Shown piece by piece: positions 1-8,806 of a stretch of 64,000 bases of DNA. Below the pieces are notes generated by a model. The model did not search any database. It worked only from the letters and a program-made list of their open reading frames with translations, and had not been told where the DNA came from. A program made the translations under genes and the position numbers. Each line of letters opens with the position of its first letter. The stretch's first letter is position 1. This DNA comes from JBAXPV01 sp037132075 (lineage in GTDB: Bacteria; Bacteroidota; Bacteroidia; Bacteroidales; CAIXZF01): assembly GCA_037132075.1 (NCBI GenBank), contig JBAXPV010000014.1, positions 32,692-96,691 on the forward strand. The letters run 5' to 3'.

Positions 1-250
1 GTGTGTGTATATGGTAGAATTCAAACAGAAGAAATTCATGTTCAGCTTTCTGGCGATCCAGTACTTTGTAAATAAAATCCTCAATCGAAAACGTATCAGG
101 CAGCCAAACCGCTTGTTCAAGGAGATTAGCCAGGTGTTTCTTAAAGTAAAGCCCGGCTCGCCGATTCGGAAAAACCAGCGCGATTTTCCCTGGCTGAACC
201 GGATATTCCCGATGCAGCGTTTCAGCAATCCTTCCAAGGAAACTGTCCAT
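1..250 (-). CDS. AddB-like PD-(D/E)XK nuclease/helicase, N-terminal part (partial)
   Basis: The minus strand is open from an ATG at 250 to the window edge, giving 83 residues that begin MDSFLGRIAETLHREYP. The stretch ALVFPNRRAGLYFKKHLA at about residues 25-42 resembles the first Rossmann strand and degenerate Walker region of the AddB/RecB-like exonuclease subunits of Bacteroidota, which act with a UvrD-type partner in double-strand break processing; a nearby WLPDTFSIEDF segment fits the same family. The gene begins 2 bp after the stop of the nucleotidyltransferase gene, so the two are probably co-transcribed. The nuclease domain would lie outside the window. The family call rests only on this N-terminal pattern. 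Confidence 0.6.
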   Translation of the reverse strand, partial: MDSFLGRIAETLHREYPVQPGKIALVFPNRRAGLYFKKHLANLLEQAVWLPDTFSIEDFIYKVLDRQKAEHEFLLFEFYHIHT

Positions 251-252
251 GT

Positions 253-978
253 TTAATGAGCTAAGAAATATGAAGAGGCCAACTCAATGTTTTTTTCGCT
301 ACCCAGGTCGAACCAGTAATCCTCGTCATGCGGATAGGCTCGGATCTGATGTTCGGGTGCAAGTTTTAATAACAGATCGGTTAAGGAGAACTTTCCTGTT
401 TCTTTTATACATCCAAATATTTCCGGCGAGAAAATAGAAATTCCGCTGAATGCCAAAGGTTTCAATTCGCTTGCAGCATTGGGTTCCTGGCCTTTGTATT
501 GTCCGGTAAGCTGGTTTTCCCATGCTCTCAGCCTGAAATCATCGTCAAAGAGTAAGTACCTGGAGGTGTTTCTGTTTCTTACTGCCAGGGTGGCCATCGC
601 ATGGCTGAGCCTATGGGCTTGTTCTAAGTTTTTCAAATCAATATTGCACAGGATATCAACATTGTAGACAACAAAGACATCATGTTCCAAAAACTGCTTT
701 GCGTTGAGGATTCCGCCTCCTGAATCGAGTAATTCCGCGCTTTCATCACTAAGATGTACCTGGATACCAAAATTATTATTGCCTTTTAGGAAGTCTTTGA
801 TTTGATCCGGGAAATGATGAATGTTGATGACGACTTCCTGAATTCCGGATTGGATCAACTTCTCCATGACCCATGCAAGCATTGGCTTTCCTGATACTTC
901 CACCAAAGCTTTGGGTATGTGGTCGGTGCGTGGCTGTAGCCTGGTTCCCAGTCCGGCTGCCAGTATCATTGCTTTCAT
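253..978 (-). CDS. MurU-like sugar-1-phosphate nucleotidyltransferase
   Basis: A 241-residue protein of the NTP_transferase family. It opens with MKAMILAAGLGTRLQPRT, the nucleotide-binding GLGTRL loop, followed by the PKALVEVSGKPML signature at about 23-35. VVYNVDIL at about 103-110 supplies the metal-binding Asp. Length and motifs match MurNAc-1-phosphate uridylyltransferase MurU and related mannose- or glucose-1-phosphate enzymes. The adjacent upstream gene encodes a sugar kinase of the AmgK type, and AmgK plus MurU form the known anabolic salvage route from MurNAc to UDP-MurNAc. That context favours cell-wall sugar recycling, although substrate specificity cannot be read from the sequence. 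The genes are 6 bp apart, consistent with one operon. Confidence 0.75.
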   Translation of the reverse strand: MKAMILAAGLGTRLQPRTDHIPKALVEVSGKPMLAWVMEKLIQSGIQEVVINIHHFPDQIKDFLKGNNNFGIQVHLSDESAELLDSGGGILNAKQFLEHDVFVVYNVDILCNIDLKNLEQAHRLSHAMATLAVRNRNTSRYLLFDDDFRLRAWENQLTGQYKGQEPNAASELKPLAFSGISIFSPEIFGCIKETGKFSLTDLLLKLAPEHQIRAYPHDEDYWFDLGSEKNIELASSYFLAH

Positions 979-984
979 CCAGGA

Positions 985-2421
985 TCAGCTTTGGTTGGAG
1001 GACAGAAGTTCACGATGTTTTAGAATGACTTCTAAACCGGAACGCTGGGAAACAGACCGGGCAAGTTTCTCCGCCAGATAAACGGATCGATGCTGGCCGC
1101 CGGTACATCCAAAATTGATGACGAGATCGCTGAAGCCACGGCTTTGATAGTTTTCAATGCTTTGAATGACAATCGAATAGATGTGGTTGAAAAATATACT
1201 GACCTCTTCAGCCTCTTCAAGAAAATTAATCACTTCCGGATCTTTTCCTGTCTGTGTTTGATATTGAGGATAACGACCGGGATTTGGAAGCGCCCGGCAG
1301 TCGAAAACAAAACCACCGCCATGTCCTCCTGTGTCAGCAGGTATTCCATTCTTATAAGCAAAACTTTTGATGTGGACTTTTAAAGCTTGTCTACTCAGGT
1401 TGCGTAAAAATGAGGATGCAAGGATTCCTTTGAGGACATGATTAAGTTCCGGAATGTGAATGGGGAGTGGCTCATTCTGAAGTAAAAACTCCAGGTTGCG
1501 TAAAGCATAAGGAATGCTTTGCAAGAAATGTTCTTTGCGCTCATAAAAACCACGAAAACCATAAGCTCCCATTGCCTGAAGTATTCTGACATAAACAAAA
1601 GGATAAAAGAATTTCTGAAATTCGAGGGCAGCATTCGGAGCTTTCTTGGCAAGCGCTACCTTATATTGTTCCAGCAATTCTTGTCTGAAATCAGTGCTGA
1701 GGTCAGCTTTGCCATCAAAAAGGAGGGATGCCAGGTCATATTGCAAAGCCCCTTTTCTGCCTCCCTGGAAATCAATAAAAACGGGTTCTCCTCTGTAAAT
1801 CATGATGTTTCTGGACTGAAAGTCGCGGAAGAGAAAGTAATCGGGGCCAGCACTTAAAAGAAAATCAATGAGTGTCTTGAAGTCTTCTTCCAGTTTTTGC
1901 TCATCAAAGGAAATACCGGCCAACTTGACGAAATAATACTTGAAATAGTTTAAATCCCACCACATCGATTGCTCGTCAAAAGACGATCGCGGATAGCAAA
2001 TGGAATAATCGAGTCCGCTAGCCCCATCAATCTGAATCGCGGGCAACAAATTCACGACCTTCCGATAAAGATCTTTCGTTTCACCTGACAAATCCTGTCT
2101 GTCCTGCCTGTCCTTGCTAATTAACGAGTATAATGTTACATCCCCCAAATCACTAACCAGGTAAATGTCCTTTGCGAGCTCTTTGGCCAGGACGACAGGC
2201 ACAGGAAGCCCCTGTGATGCCAAATGGCTTGCAAGATAAACAAAGGCATCATTTTCACGCCGATCCGGATTGTAAACGCCAAGAGCAACCTGAGAAGCTC
2301 CATGGATTCTGAAATACAGTCTGTTGGATCCTGAGGCTGCCAGTGGCACGAAAGCGCTGACTTCTTCGCCAGACCAGGACTGAAAAAGCTTTACCAGGTT
2401 TGATTTAACTATTGTTTGCAA
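985..2421 (-). CDS. AmgK-like sugar kinase fused to RapZ C-terminal domain
   Basis: A 478-residue two-domain protein. Residues 1-320 are an aminoglycoside-phosphotransferase-fold kinase: the catalytic loop is FLFRDFQSRNIM (Asp200, Asn205; the usual first His is Phe) and the metal-binding Asp lies in VFIDFQGG (Asp217). Residues 347-475 match the C-terminal domain of RapZ, with FAYKNGIP, FDCRALPNPGRYPQYQTQTG and the loop GCTGGQHRSV (438-447). In E. coli RapZ this domain senses glucosamine-6-phosphate. The start is TTG, because no ATG or GTG lies in frame before the kinase fold. Residues 103-110 (KDRQDRQD) come from a short tandem DNA repeat. A MurU-like gene follows by 6 bp. Inference: a cell-wall amino-sugar kinase carrying its own metabolite sensor. 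Confidence 0.8.
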   Translation of the reverse strand: MQTIVKSNLVKLFQSWSGEEVSAFVPLAASGSNRLYFRIHGASQVALGVYNPDRRENDAFVYLASHLASQGLPVPVVLAKELAKDIYLVSDLGDVTLYSLISKDRQDRQDLSGETKDLYRKVVNLLPAIQIDGASGLDYSICYPRSSFDEQSMWWDLNYFKYYFVKLAGISFDEQKLEEDFKTLIDFLLSAGPDYFLFRDFQSRNIMIYRGEPVFIDFQGGRKGALQYDLASLLFDGKADLSTDFRQELLEQYKVALAKKAPNAALEFQKFFYPFVYVRILQAMGAYGFRGFYERKEHFLQSIPYALRNLEFLLQNEPLPIHIPELNHVLKGILASSFLRNLSRQALKVHIKSFAYKNGIPADTGGHGGGFVFDCRALPNPGRYPQYQTQTGKDPEVINFLEEAEEVSIFFNHIYSIVIQSIENYQSRGFSDLVINFGCTGGQHRSVYLAEKLARSVSQRSGLEVILKHRELLSSNQS

Positions 2422-2477
2422 GGGCTAAGGTTTGTTCTACAAAGAAAATGAAAATCCTCGTTTTATTCTAGATTTTG

Positions 2478-2485
2478 TATCTTTG
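2478..2485 (+). promoter_or_regulatory. Candidate Bacteroidota -7 element for the diiron protein gene
   Basis: TATCTTTG fits the TAnnTTTG -7 consensus and lies about 40 bp before the ATG at 2524. No clear TTTG -33 element is seen at the usual distance. Confidence 0.35.
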
Positions 2486-2523
2486 TCTCAAAGATTTTTG
2501 AATTACTAATCATACTAAAAGCA

Positions 2524-3030
2524 ATGCAAACTAAATCTCCAACCGACATTTTAAAAATGGCTATTTTGCTCGAGAAAAGAGGAAAGGCTTTTTACACTCA
2601 AGTTGCTCAACAGACTCAGGACGAGGAAGTTCGTACATTATTTACCTTCATGGCCGAAGAAGAACAAATGCATGGTGAATTTCTGGCAAGGCAATTTTCG
2701 TTTTACGAGAAAAACAAGTCTTTTGACACCAATGAAATGGTGGAAACTCCCGGTGATGATGGCATTATCGACAAGATACTCAATGAGGGTCTTAAAACAA
2801 GTATTTCCGCCGCAGGCTACGAAGCCGCTGCCATTTCTGCTGCCATCGATTTTGAAAACCGTGCCATCGATGCTTATGCATCCCGTGCTGCTGAAGCAAC
2901 AGATCCAAATGAAAAAGAAATGTTTACCTGGCTCGCTGATTGGGAACGGGGTCATCATCACGTACTTTATAAAATGGATGAAGAGTTAAAAGAGAGAATC
3001 TGGAATGATAACAATTTTTGGCCTTTCTAA
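2524..3030 (+). CDS. Ferritin-like (rubrerythrin-family) diiron protein
   Basis: A 168-residue all-alpha protein with the two half-sites of a ferritin-like diiron bundle: Glu17 with EEEQMH (Glu47xxHis50), and a later Glu in AIDFENRA with WERGHHH near the C-terminus. No rubredoxin CxxC domain is present, so it resembles the stand-alone COG1633 group rather than full rubrerythrin. Likely roles are iron binding or peroxide reduction in the cytoplasm. The gene converges on an Nramp-type metal transporter and the two reading frames overlap by 4 bp at their stops. A second, divergent member lies at 5832-6287. Confidence 0.8.
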   Translation: MQTKSPTDILKMAILLEKRGKAFYTQVAQQTQDEEVRTLFTFMAEEEQMHGEFLARQFSFYEKNKSFDTNEMVETPGDDGIIDKILNEGLKTSISAAGYEAAAISAAIDFENRAIDAYASRAAEATDPNEKEMFTWLADWERGHHHVLYKMDEELKERIWNDNNFWPF

Positions 3031-4295
3031 GCCATTAGAAATCCCAGGAGTCTGATATTTAGATAGATGACTATAAGAGCGACCATTATCAACGTGATAG
3101 TGGTCGTTTTTTTATTCACATATTTCCCCATTACTTTTTGCGAAGAAGTAAGATACACCTGGGTGATGATGGTTATTGGCAATTGGATACTGAGGAGCAT
3201 CTGGGAATAAATCAAACCCATAAATGGATTTGAAATCAGCTGAATCAGGATCAGGGCAGGGACCAAAGAGAGTAAAACGCCCAATCGTGAGTGGTTATCT
3301 TTTATGTCAAAAGGTTCCCCGATAAACCCGGCGAAAATACTTCCACCGGCAAAACCAGATGTGACGCTGGAGGCAATTCCTGCAAAAAGAAGTGCCAAGC
3401 CGAATACCAGTACTGCCGAGTTTCCCAGTAAAGGCTGCAGCAATTTTCCAGCCTGCTGAATCTCTGAGACAACTTCAGTGTGATAGAAAAAGGTAGCTGC
3501 GGCAAGCAAGATCATCGCACTGTTTATCGCCCATCCGACAATCATCGAAAACAAAGTATCAAAAAGCTCATAATCAAGTTGCTTCTGAATAACCTTCTCG
3601 TTTTCCAGGTTCCATTGCCTGCTTTGAATGATTTCAGAATGTAAAAAAAGGTTGTGAGGCATGACAACAGCACCTAATACGCTCATGACGATCAACATGG
3701 AGCCTCCGGGGATCACAGGCACAACCCAGCTTCTTGCCGCCTCAGCCCAATGAATATTTACCAGGGATAATTCATAAATAAAGGAGATCCCGATAAGACT
3801 GACAAAGGCAATGATCCACTTTTCCAGTTTCTGATAGGAATTTGAAAACAATAAAATGCAAATTGTGATGACTACAAGCATTGCTCCAATCTTCACCGGA
3901 ATTTGAAACAGCATGTTTAATGCAATGGCCCCGCCTAAGATTTCTGCCAAAGATGTCGACACCGATGCCATCATCGCTGTACTTAATATACTTCTCGATA
4001 GCCATTTCGGTGTGTAAAGTGTCGTGGCCTCTGCCAGGCATAATCCTGTTGCAATCCCAAGATGGGCAACGTTATGCTGTAAGATGATCAGCATCACTGT
4101 TGAAAGCGTGACCATCCAGAGTAAAGTGTAGCCAAAGGAAGAGCCTGCTGCCAGGTTAGAAGCCCAGTTTCCCGGATCAATGAACCCAACAGTTACCAAG
4201 AGTCCGGGGCCAATATATTTCAGAATATCCAATCCCCCAAAACCAGGTTTGTGGTCCCTGCGCCTGAGATCTTTCAGTAACTTCCCTAAAAGCAT
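3027..4295 (-). CDS. mntH: Nramp-family divalent metal transporter (MntH-like)
   Basis: A 422-residue, about 11-helix membrane protein. The TM1 motif DPGNW (residues 40-44) and the TM6 motif GAVVMPHN (208-215) supply the canonical metal-coordinating Asp/Asn and Ala/Met residues of Nramp proteins, so a functional proton-coupled Mn2+/Fe2+ importer is expected in the inner membrane. The short N-terminus and the C-terminal helices match bacterial MntH in length. The stop codon overlaps that of the convergent diiron protein gene, and glutamate dehydrogenase is transcribed divergently. Pairing metal import with diiron proteins suggests a role in iron or manganese supply, which is inference. Confidence 0.88.
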   Translation of the reverse strand: MLLGKLLKDLRRRDHKPGFGGLDILKYIGPGLLVTVGFIDPGNWASNLAAGSSFGYTLLWMVTLSTVMLIILQHNVAHLGIATGLCLAEATTLYTPKWLSRSILSTAMMASVSTSLAEILGGAIALNMLFQIPVKIGAMLVVITICILLFSNSYQKLEKWIIAFVSLIGISFIYELSLVNIHWAEAARSWVVPVIPGGSMLIVMSVLGAVVMPHNLFLHSEIIQSRQWNLENEKVIQKQLDYELFDTLFSMIVGWAINSAMILLAAATFFYHTEVVSEIQQAGKLLQPLLGNSAVLVFGLALLFAGIASSVTSGFAGGSIFAGFIGEPFDIKDNHSRLGVLLSLVPALILIQLISNPFMGLIYSQMLLSIQLPITIITQVYLTSSQKVMGKYVNKKTTTITLIMVALIVIYLNIRLLGFLMA

Positions 4296-4384
4296 AATTC
4301 AATTCTATTTCATCACAAGTTTAGGTAATTTTTTCGGAATTGCCCTGCTATTTAGACAGGGACTAAAATAATTATTACATTCGT

Positions 4385-4412
4385 GTTGAATGAAAGATAA
4401 TTTATAACTTTG
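4385..4412 (+). promoter_or_regulatory. Candidate promoter of gdhA
   Basis: A TTG at 4385-4387 is followed after 17 bp by TAACTTTG (4405-4412), close to the Bacteroidota TTTG/TAnnTTTG pattern. The implied start site near 4419 leaves a leader of about 65 nt before the ATG at 4485. Confidence 0.5.
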
Positions 4413-4484
4413 CACTGTTAATCAAATAACAATGGGGCTTAAGGTCTCATTTAATTGCATTACTGTTTTAATAACCTAAATACC

Positions 4485-5822
4485 ATGAACTTAGAGAAAT
4501 TTATGCTTGAGTTGGAGAAGAAACACCCGGGTGAGGTGGAGTATCTTCAGGCAGTAAGAGAGGTCCTTGAATCTATTGAAGAGATTTACAATGACAGCCC
4601 ACAGTTTGAATCCGCAAAAATACTGGAAAGACTTGTTGAGCCAGACCGTGTTTTGATGTTTAAAGTTCCATGGCAGGATGATAACGGTACCGTTCATGTT
4701 AATCTTGGATACCGTGTTCAATTTAATAATGTTATCGGGCCTTACAAAGGCGGATTGCGGTTTCACCCTTCAGTGAACCTGAGTATATTGAAATTTCTTG
4801 GTTTTGAGCAGATCTTTAAAAACAGCCTGACCACACTGCCAATGGGTGGTGCTAAAGGTGGATCTGATTTTGACCCTAAAGGCAAATCGAACAATGAGAT
4901 CATGCGTTTCTGCCAGGCATTTATGCTTGAATTGTGGAAATTGATCGGACCTGAGACCGATGTCCCTGCCGGTGACATCGGCGTTGGCGGCCGTGAAATT
5001 GGTTTCCTTTACGGGATGTATAAAAAATTAGCCCGCGAGAATACGGGCGTCCTCACTGGAAAAGGTCTCAACTGGGGTGGTAGTCTTATCCGCCCTGAAG
5101 CCACCGGTTTTGGCGCTGTATATTTTGCCAATGAAATGTTAAAAGCCAAAGGTGATTCTTTCAAAGGAAAAGTCATTGCTGTTTCTGGTTTTGGCAATGT
5201 TGCCTGGGGTGCTATTATTAAAGCTACTGAATTGGGTGCAAAAGTTGTTACGATTTCAGGTCCGGATGGTTATATCTACGATCCGGATGGCATCAGTGGA
5301 GAAAAGATCGATTACTTACTCGAACTTCGTGCCTCGAATCAGGATATCGTGAAACCATATTCATATGAGTTCCCTTCAGCACAATTCTTCCAGGGAAAAC
5401 GTCCATGGGAAGTAAAATGTGACATTGCCTTGCCTTGTGCCACACAAAATGAACTCGGGAAAGACGATGCCATGACCCTTTTGAAAAATGGAGTTTTCTG
5501 TGTTGCTGAAGGCGCCAACATGCCAAGTACGCCTGAGGCTATTGCCGTTTTCCATGAAAGCAAGCTTATGTTTGCACCTGGGAAAGCTGTCAATGCCGGC
5601 GGTGTTGCTACCAGTGGTTTGGAGATGTCACAGAACTCTATGAAATTGTCATGGCCCAGTACCGAAGTTGATCACAGGTTACAACAAATTATGGTTAGTA
5701 TCCACGAGGCATGTGTTAAACACGGCACTGAACCAGATGGTTATGTCAATTATGTTAAAGGTGCCAATGTTGCCGGTTTCCTGAAAGTAGCCAATGCCAT
5801 GCTTGAGCAGGGTATTATTTAA
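4485..5822 (+). CDS. gdhA: NADP-type glutamate dehydrogenase
   Basis: A 445-residue hexameric-type enzyme that interconverts 2-oxoglutarate plus ammonium and glutamate. Family signatures are clear: GPYKGGLRFHPSVNLSILKF, then LPMGGAKGGSDFDPKG with the catalytic Lys, then DVPAGDIGVGGREIG, and a Rossmann segment VSGFGNVAWGA. The open frame could begin at a TTG at 4455, but the ATG at 4485 is preferred because MNLEKFMLELEKKHPGE matches the usual N-terminus. A diiron protein follows after only 9 bp, and the pair share the terminator at 6286, so they probably form an operon. Confidence 0.93.
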   Translation: MNLEKFMLELEKKHPGEVEYLQAVREVLESIEEIYNDSPQFESAKILERLVEPDRVLMFKVPWQDDNGTVHVNLGYRVQFNNVIGPYKGGLRFHPSVNLSILKFLGFEQIFKNSLTTLPMGGAKGGSDFDPKGKSNNEIMRFCQAFMLELWKLIGPETDVPAGDIGVGGREIGFLYGMYKKLARENTGVLTGKGLNWGGSLIRPEATGFGAVYFANEMLKAKGDSFKGKVIAVSGFGNVAWGAIIKATELGAKVVTISGPDGYIYDPDGISGEKIDYLLELRASNQDIVKPYSYEFPSAQFFQGKRPWEVKCDIALPCATQNELGKDDAMTLLKNGVFCVAEGANMPSTPEAIAVFHESKLMFAPGKAVNAGGVATSGLEMSQNSMKLSWPSTEVDHRLQQIMVSIHEACVKHGTEPDGYVNYVKGANVAGFLKVANAMLEQGII

Positions 5823-5831
5823 TTTGTCAAT

Positions 5832-6287
5832 ATGAAAGAATTTAATAGCTTTAATGATATTCTTGATTTTGCAATTAATGCAGAACAAGATGCCGTTGAT
5901 TTTTACAATATGCTGGCCACAAATTCAAAGAATCCTGAGATGATTAGCATATTTGAGCAGTTTGCCCGTGAGGAAATGGGACATAAAGCAAGAATCACGA
6001 GGATTCGCGAAGAGGGAAGCTTTATGGCTATTGGCGATAAAGTTCCGGATATGAAGATTGCGGATTATCTTGTTAAGGTTCAGCCTACTCCGGATATGAG
6101 TTATTCGGATGCCCTTGTTCTGGCAATGAATCGTGAAAAGGCTGCTTTTAAGCTGTATACCAGGCTAGCGGAAAGAGCACCGGGTCCTGAATTGAAGAAC
6201 CTTTTTTCACATCTGGCCCAGGAAGAATCTAAACACAAACTAAGGTTTGAAATGGAATATGACGAGTTTGTCCTGAGGGAAAACTAA
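5832..6287 (+). CDS. Ferritin-like diiron protein (rubrerythrin-like bundle)
   Basis: A 151-residue four-helix protein with Glu18, FAREEMGH (Glu48xxHis51), a further Glu in NREKAAF, and AQEESKHK as the second ExxH. It has no rubredoxin domain. It is only distantly similar to the protein at 2524-3030, so this is not a recent duplication. It starts 9 bp after gdhA, which suggests co-expression with glutamate dehydrogenase. A peroxidase or iron-handling role is the family expectation; nothing visible fixes the substrate. Confidence 0.78.
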   Translation: MKEFNSFNDILDFAINAEQDAVDFYNMLATNSKNPEMISIFEQFAREEMGHKARITRIREEGSFMAIGDKVPDMKIADYLVKVQPTPDMSYSDALVLAMNREKAAFKLYTRLAERAPGPELKNLFSHLAQEESKHKLRFEMEYDEFVLREN

Positions 6288-6318
6288 AAAAAAGCCGGTT
6301 GTAAACCGGCTTTTTTTT
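6286..6318. terminator. Bidirectional intrinsic terminator
   Basis: An 8-bp stem AGCCGGTT/AACCGGCT (6293-6300, 6304-6311) with a GTA loop is flanked by an A-run on the left and a T-run on the right. It lies between the stops of convergent genes and can serve both strands; the minus-strand gene's stop codon is at the edge of the T-run. Confidence 0.88.
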
Positions 6319-8578
6319 ATCTCATGATGGTAACAGTTCCATCAACATGGTAAGCAATATCTCTCTTTTTGTACCTAAAGACAAAATAATAAACACCATC
6401 AGGTAAACCGGCTCCGTCCCATCCATTTTGATACGGAGCTTGGTCATAAACTTTTTTCCCCCAACGGTTATATACCAAAAGTTCGTTTTGAGGTAACATG
6501 ATTTCGCTCAATGGTTGTGGTTCCTGGGTAGAGTCTGCCACATTCATAATGACGAAGAAGTCATTCTTGCCATCACCATTGGGCGTGATAATATTGGGGA
6601 TCTGAGGGCTAAAGTTTGTCTCTTTGATAACCTTCATCATATGTGTGATCGTATCAAAGCACCCGAAGTCGGTTAGAACCTTCAGATAAACAGGGAAATA
6701 ACCAGGTTCAAGATAGGTGAAGACCGGGTTCATATCAGTTGATGTGGTGTTGCTGGCGTCTCCAAAATTCCATTCATAATGGGTTGCCGTAGCAGAGCTC
6801 TGATTGACGAAAGTCACATGGGCTTTTTCAAGAACAAGGCTATCCATGGGGTCAATTTTGAAATCAGCTACGGGCATTGGATGCACAGTAACAAGGTCCG
6901 TGGCAAAATAGGAATCATTACAGCCTTCGGTAGTGGTTGCCAGGAGATTAATTGAATATCTTGGCATTAAAGGGTTGTAATGGAAAACGTGGGTTGGGTT
7001 TGCCAGCGTACTGGTGGTCCCATCCCCGAAATCCCAAAGGAAGCCTGAACTCGCGGGAAGTGTATTGTTTTTAAATTCAACTGTAAGCGAATCACAACCC
7101 TCAAATGGCTGAGGCATATAACTCACCAGAGGTTTTATGTTGTAAGTGACTTTGACAGAATCAGTCGCAATTGAACAGCGCGTACTGTCTTTGACCTGAA
7201 CATAATACATGGTGGTATGTTTGGGCGAAGCCATGGGATTAGAAATCGTGGAATTATTGAGTGTGGCGATAGGTGACCATTGAATATTATACGGCGGTGC
7301 TCCACCGCTGGTGGACACTTCAAGTTGTTTTTGTCCTTCACAAATTGCCGTATCGCTATTGGTATTAACAGCAATATGAAAATAATCTGCTATTGGGATA
7401 GATACAAGGGTGTCAACGGTATCGCAGATGGTCTTTCTGATCTTAATGACAACAAATTCAGTCCCTTCCGTAATGCCATCATAAATAGGGTCAATGACAA
7501 TGTCTCCCTGGATATGATAAGGCCTGATAAGTACTTTTGGAGGGAAAGGAATAAATCCACCGGGAGCACTACTGTAAATATTATAGTCAACACCATAAGT
7601 GGCTGTTCCGCCAATGCTGCTGAGTGTTATCCAGGTTGAATCTATTCTGGCAAAAGGAAGTGTAAACTTCATAATCGCTTTGCGGCATCCTTCAATAGCC
7701 ATAGGGGCAACAAGATTCGGATTGGATGCGCTGACATAAGTAGTACTGATTCCAACAGCGGTACTGGAGAAACTGCCGGCTTCCAGGAATACGCCTGAAT
7801 CCAGGATGCCGTCAGAGGCATCAGAAATGGCTAACTTAATGTGATAGGGAACGCAGGGTGTTACAGCCGCCCATGCCGTCAAAACGGTAGTAAATCCGTC
7901 ATATTGGACGGTGGTGCCACCGGTATTGTCAACAAAATACTGACAGTTGGTACAAGGTCCGCTGGAAGCCGTATTGCATCCTGAATTACCATTATTGATC
8001 GAAGCAATAGCAACGGGTATCGCGGTAAAAGGAACAAGTGCGATGTTCATGGAGTTGTTGGAATAGGGACCGGTTATTCCAGGGCCACTGATGAAAAATC
8101 CAAACACATCATTAAAAGTGATGGGGTCCTGCACATATTCATTATATTCTTCTGAGCCAAATACATAGTGAAATTTTACGGTATCTGATTCCGGGATAAA
8201 GTCGAATTCAATAATAGAGGCATCATATGTTGTTTTGCCGCAAGCTAATGACAGATCAGCATCTCCGGCGTGACCATTGTTAACCCCAACACCACAGGTC
8301 GTATTCGTATTGGGACCAATGGAATTGGTGATTTGTCCTGATGTCATAATAACACCATAGTTCATTCCAATGTTGGAACTGCCTCCAAAGGTTCCTGCAC
8401 TTCCCGCGGCGCCGTTAAAGACTACGTTAGAAGAGGTAATCCCGGTTCCAATTAATACATCCTGTACCCATTGTTGCGGCGTCATTGCAGTGCTGACTAT
8501 TAACTGGGCCTGAACTGACATAAGGCCAGCAAAAAATGCGATTAGCGCAAAAAGGAATTTTATCCTTGTCCGTCTCAT
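6317..8578 (-). CDS. Choice-of-anchor L and PKD-domain secreted protein, T9SS type B cargo
   Basis: A 753-residue exported protein. MRRTRIKFLFALIAFFAG is a signal peptide; the frame is open 23 codons further upstream, but the ATG at 8578 places the signal correctly. Residues about 25-280 match the choice-of-anchor L domain found in Bacteroidota surface proteins. One or more PKD-like beta-sandwich domains follow (WDFGDGTT, then YEWNFGDAS). The C-terminal 90 residues, beginning IPNIITPNGDGKNDFF and containing VYNRWGKKVY, form the gliding-motility-associated CHU_C (type B) sorting domain. The protein is probably exported by T9SS and placed on the cell surface or released; adhesion is a guess from domain content. 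Confidence 0.85.
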   Translation of the reverse strand: MRRTRIKFLFALIAFFAGLMSVQAQLIVSTAMTPQQWVQDVLIGTGITSSNVVFNGAAGSAGTFGGSSNIGMNYGVIMTSGQITNSIGPNTNTTCGVGVNNGHAGDADLSLACGKTTYDASIIEFDFIPESDTVKFHYVFGSEEYNEYVQDPITFNDVFGFFISGPGITGPYSNNSMNIALVPFTAIPVAIASINNGNSGCNTASSGPCTNCQYFVDNTGGTTVQYDGFTTVLTAWAAVTPCVPYHIKLAISDASDGILDSGVFLEAGSFSSTAVGISTTYVSASNPNLVAPMAIEGCRKAIMKFTLPFARIDSTWITLSSIGGTATYGVDYNIYSSAPGGFIPFPPKVLIRPYHIQGDIVIDPIYDGITEGTEFVVIKIRKTICDTVDTLVSIPIADYFHIAVNTNSDTAICEGQKQLEVSTSGGAPPYNIQWSPIATLNNSTISNPMASPKHTTMYYVQVKDSTRCSIATDSVKVTYNIKPLVSYMPQPFEGCDSLTVEFKNNTLPASSGFLWDFGDGTTSTLANPTHVFHYNPLMPRYSINLLATTTEGCNDSYFATDLVTVHPMPVADFKIDPMDSLVLEKAHVTFVNQSSATATHYEWNFGDASNTTSTDMNPVFTYLEPGYFPVYLKVLTDFGCFDTITHMMKVIKETNFSPQIPNIITPNGDGKNDFFVIMNVADSTQEPQPLSEIMLPQNELLVYNRWGKKVYDQAPYQNGWDGAGLPDGVYYFVFRYKKRDIAYHVDGTVTIMR

Positions 8579-8644
8579 GTGGAAAGGTTTTTTTAAGTGA
8601 TTGATATTGAGCACTTTATTGTCTGTGATTATAAAATATTTTAA

Positions 8645-8674
8645 CAAAGATAAACAAGTTTTGTGATGTTACAA
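8645..8674 (-). promoter_or_regulatory. Promoter of the choice-of-anchor L gene
   Basis: Read on the minus strand, TTG (8674-8672) is followed after exactly 19 bp by TATCTTTG (8652-8645). This matches both elements and the spacing of the Bacteroidota housekeeping promoter. The expected leader is about 60 nt. Confidence 0.6.
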
Positions 8675-8806
8675 GTTTTGGTTTTATGATTTAAGACATG
8701 AAAAAGAGTTTAGGGTTGCCTCGCTTGCCATAAGATTTGAATAATACTAACAAGGCTCCTACAATATTGTTGAATTCAGTACTTTTGCCCTACTTTGATT
8801 TTTCTG

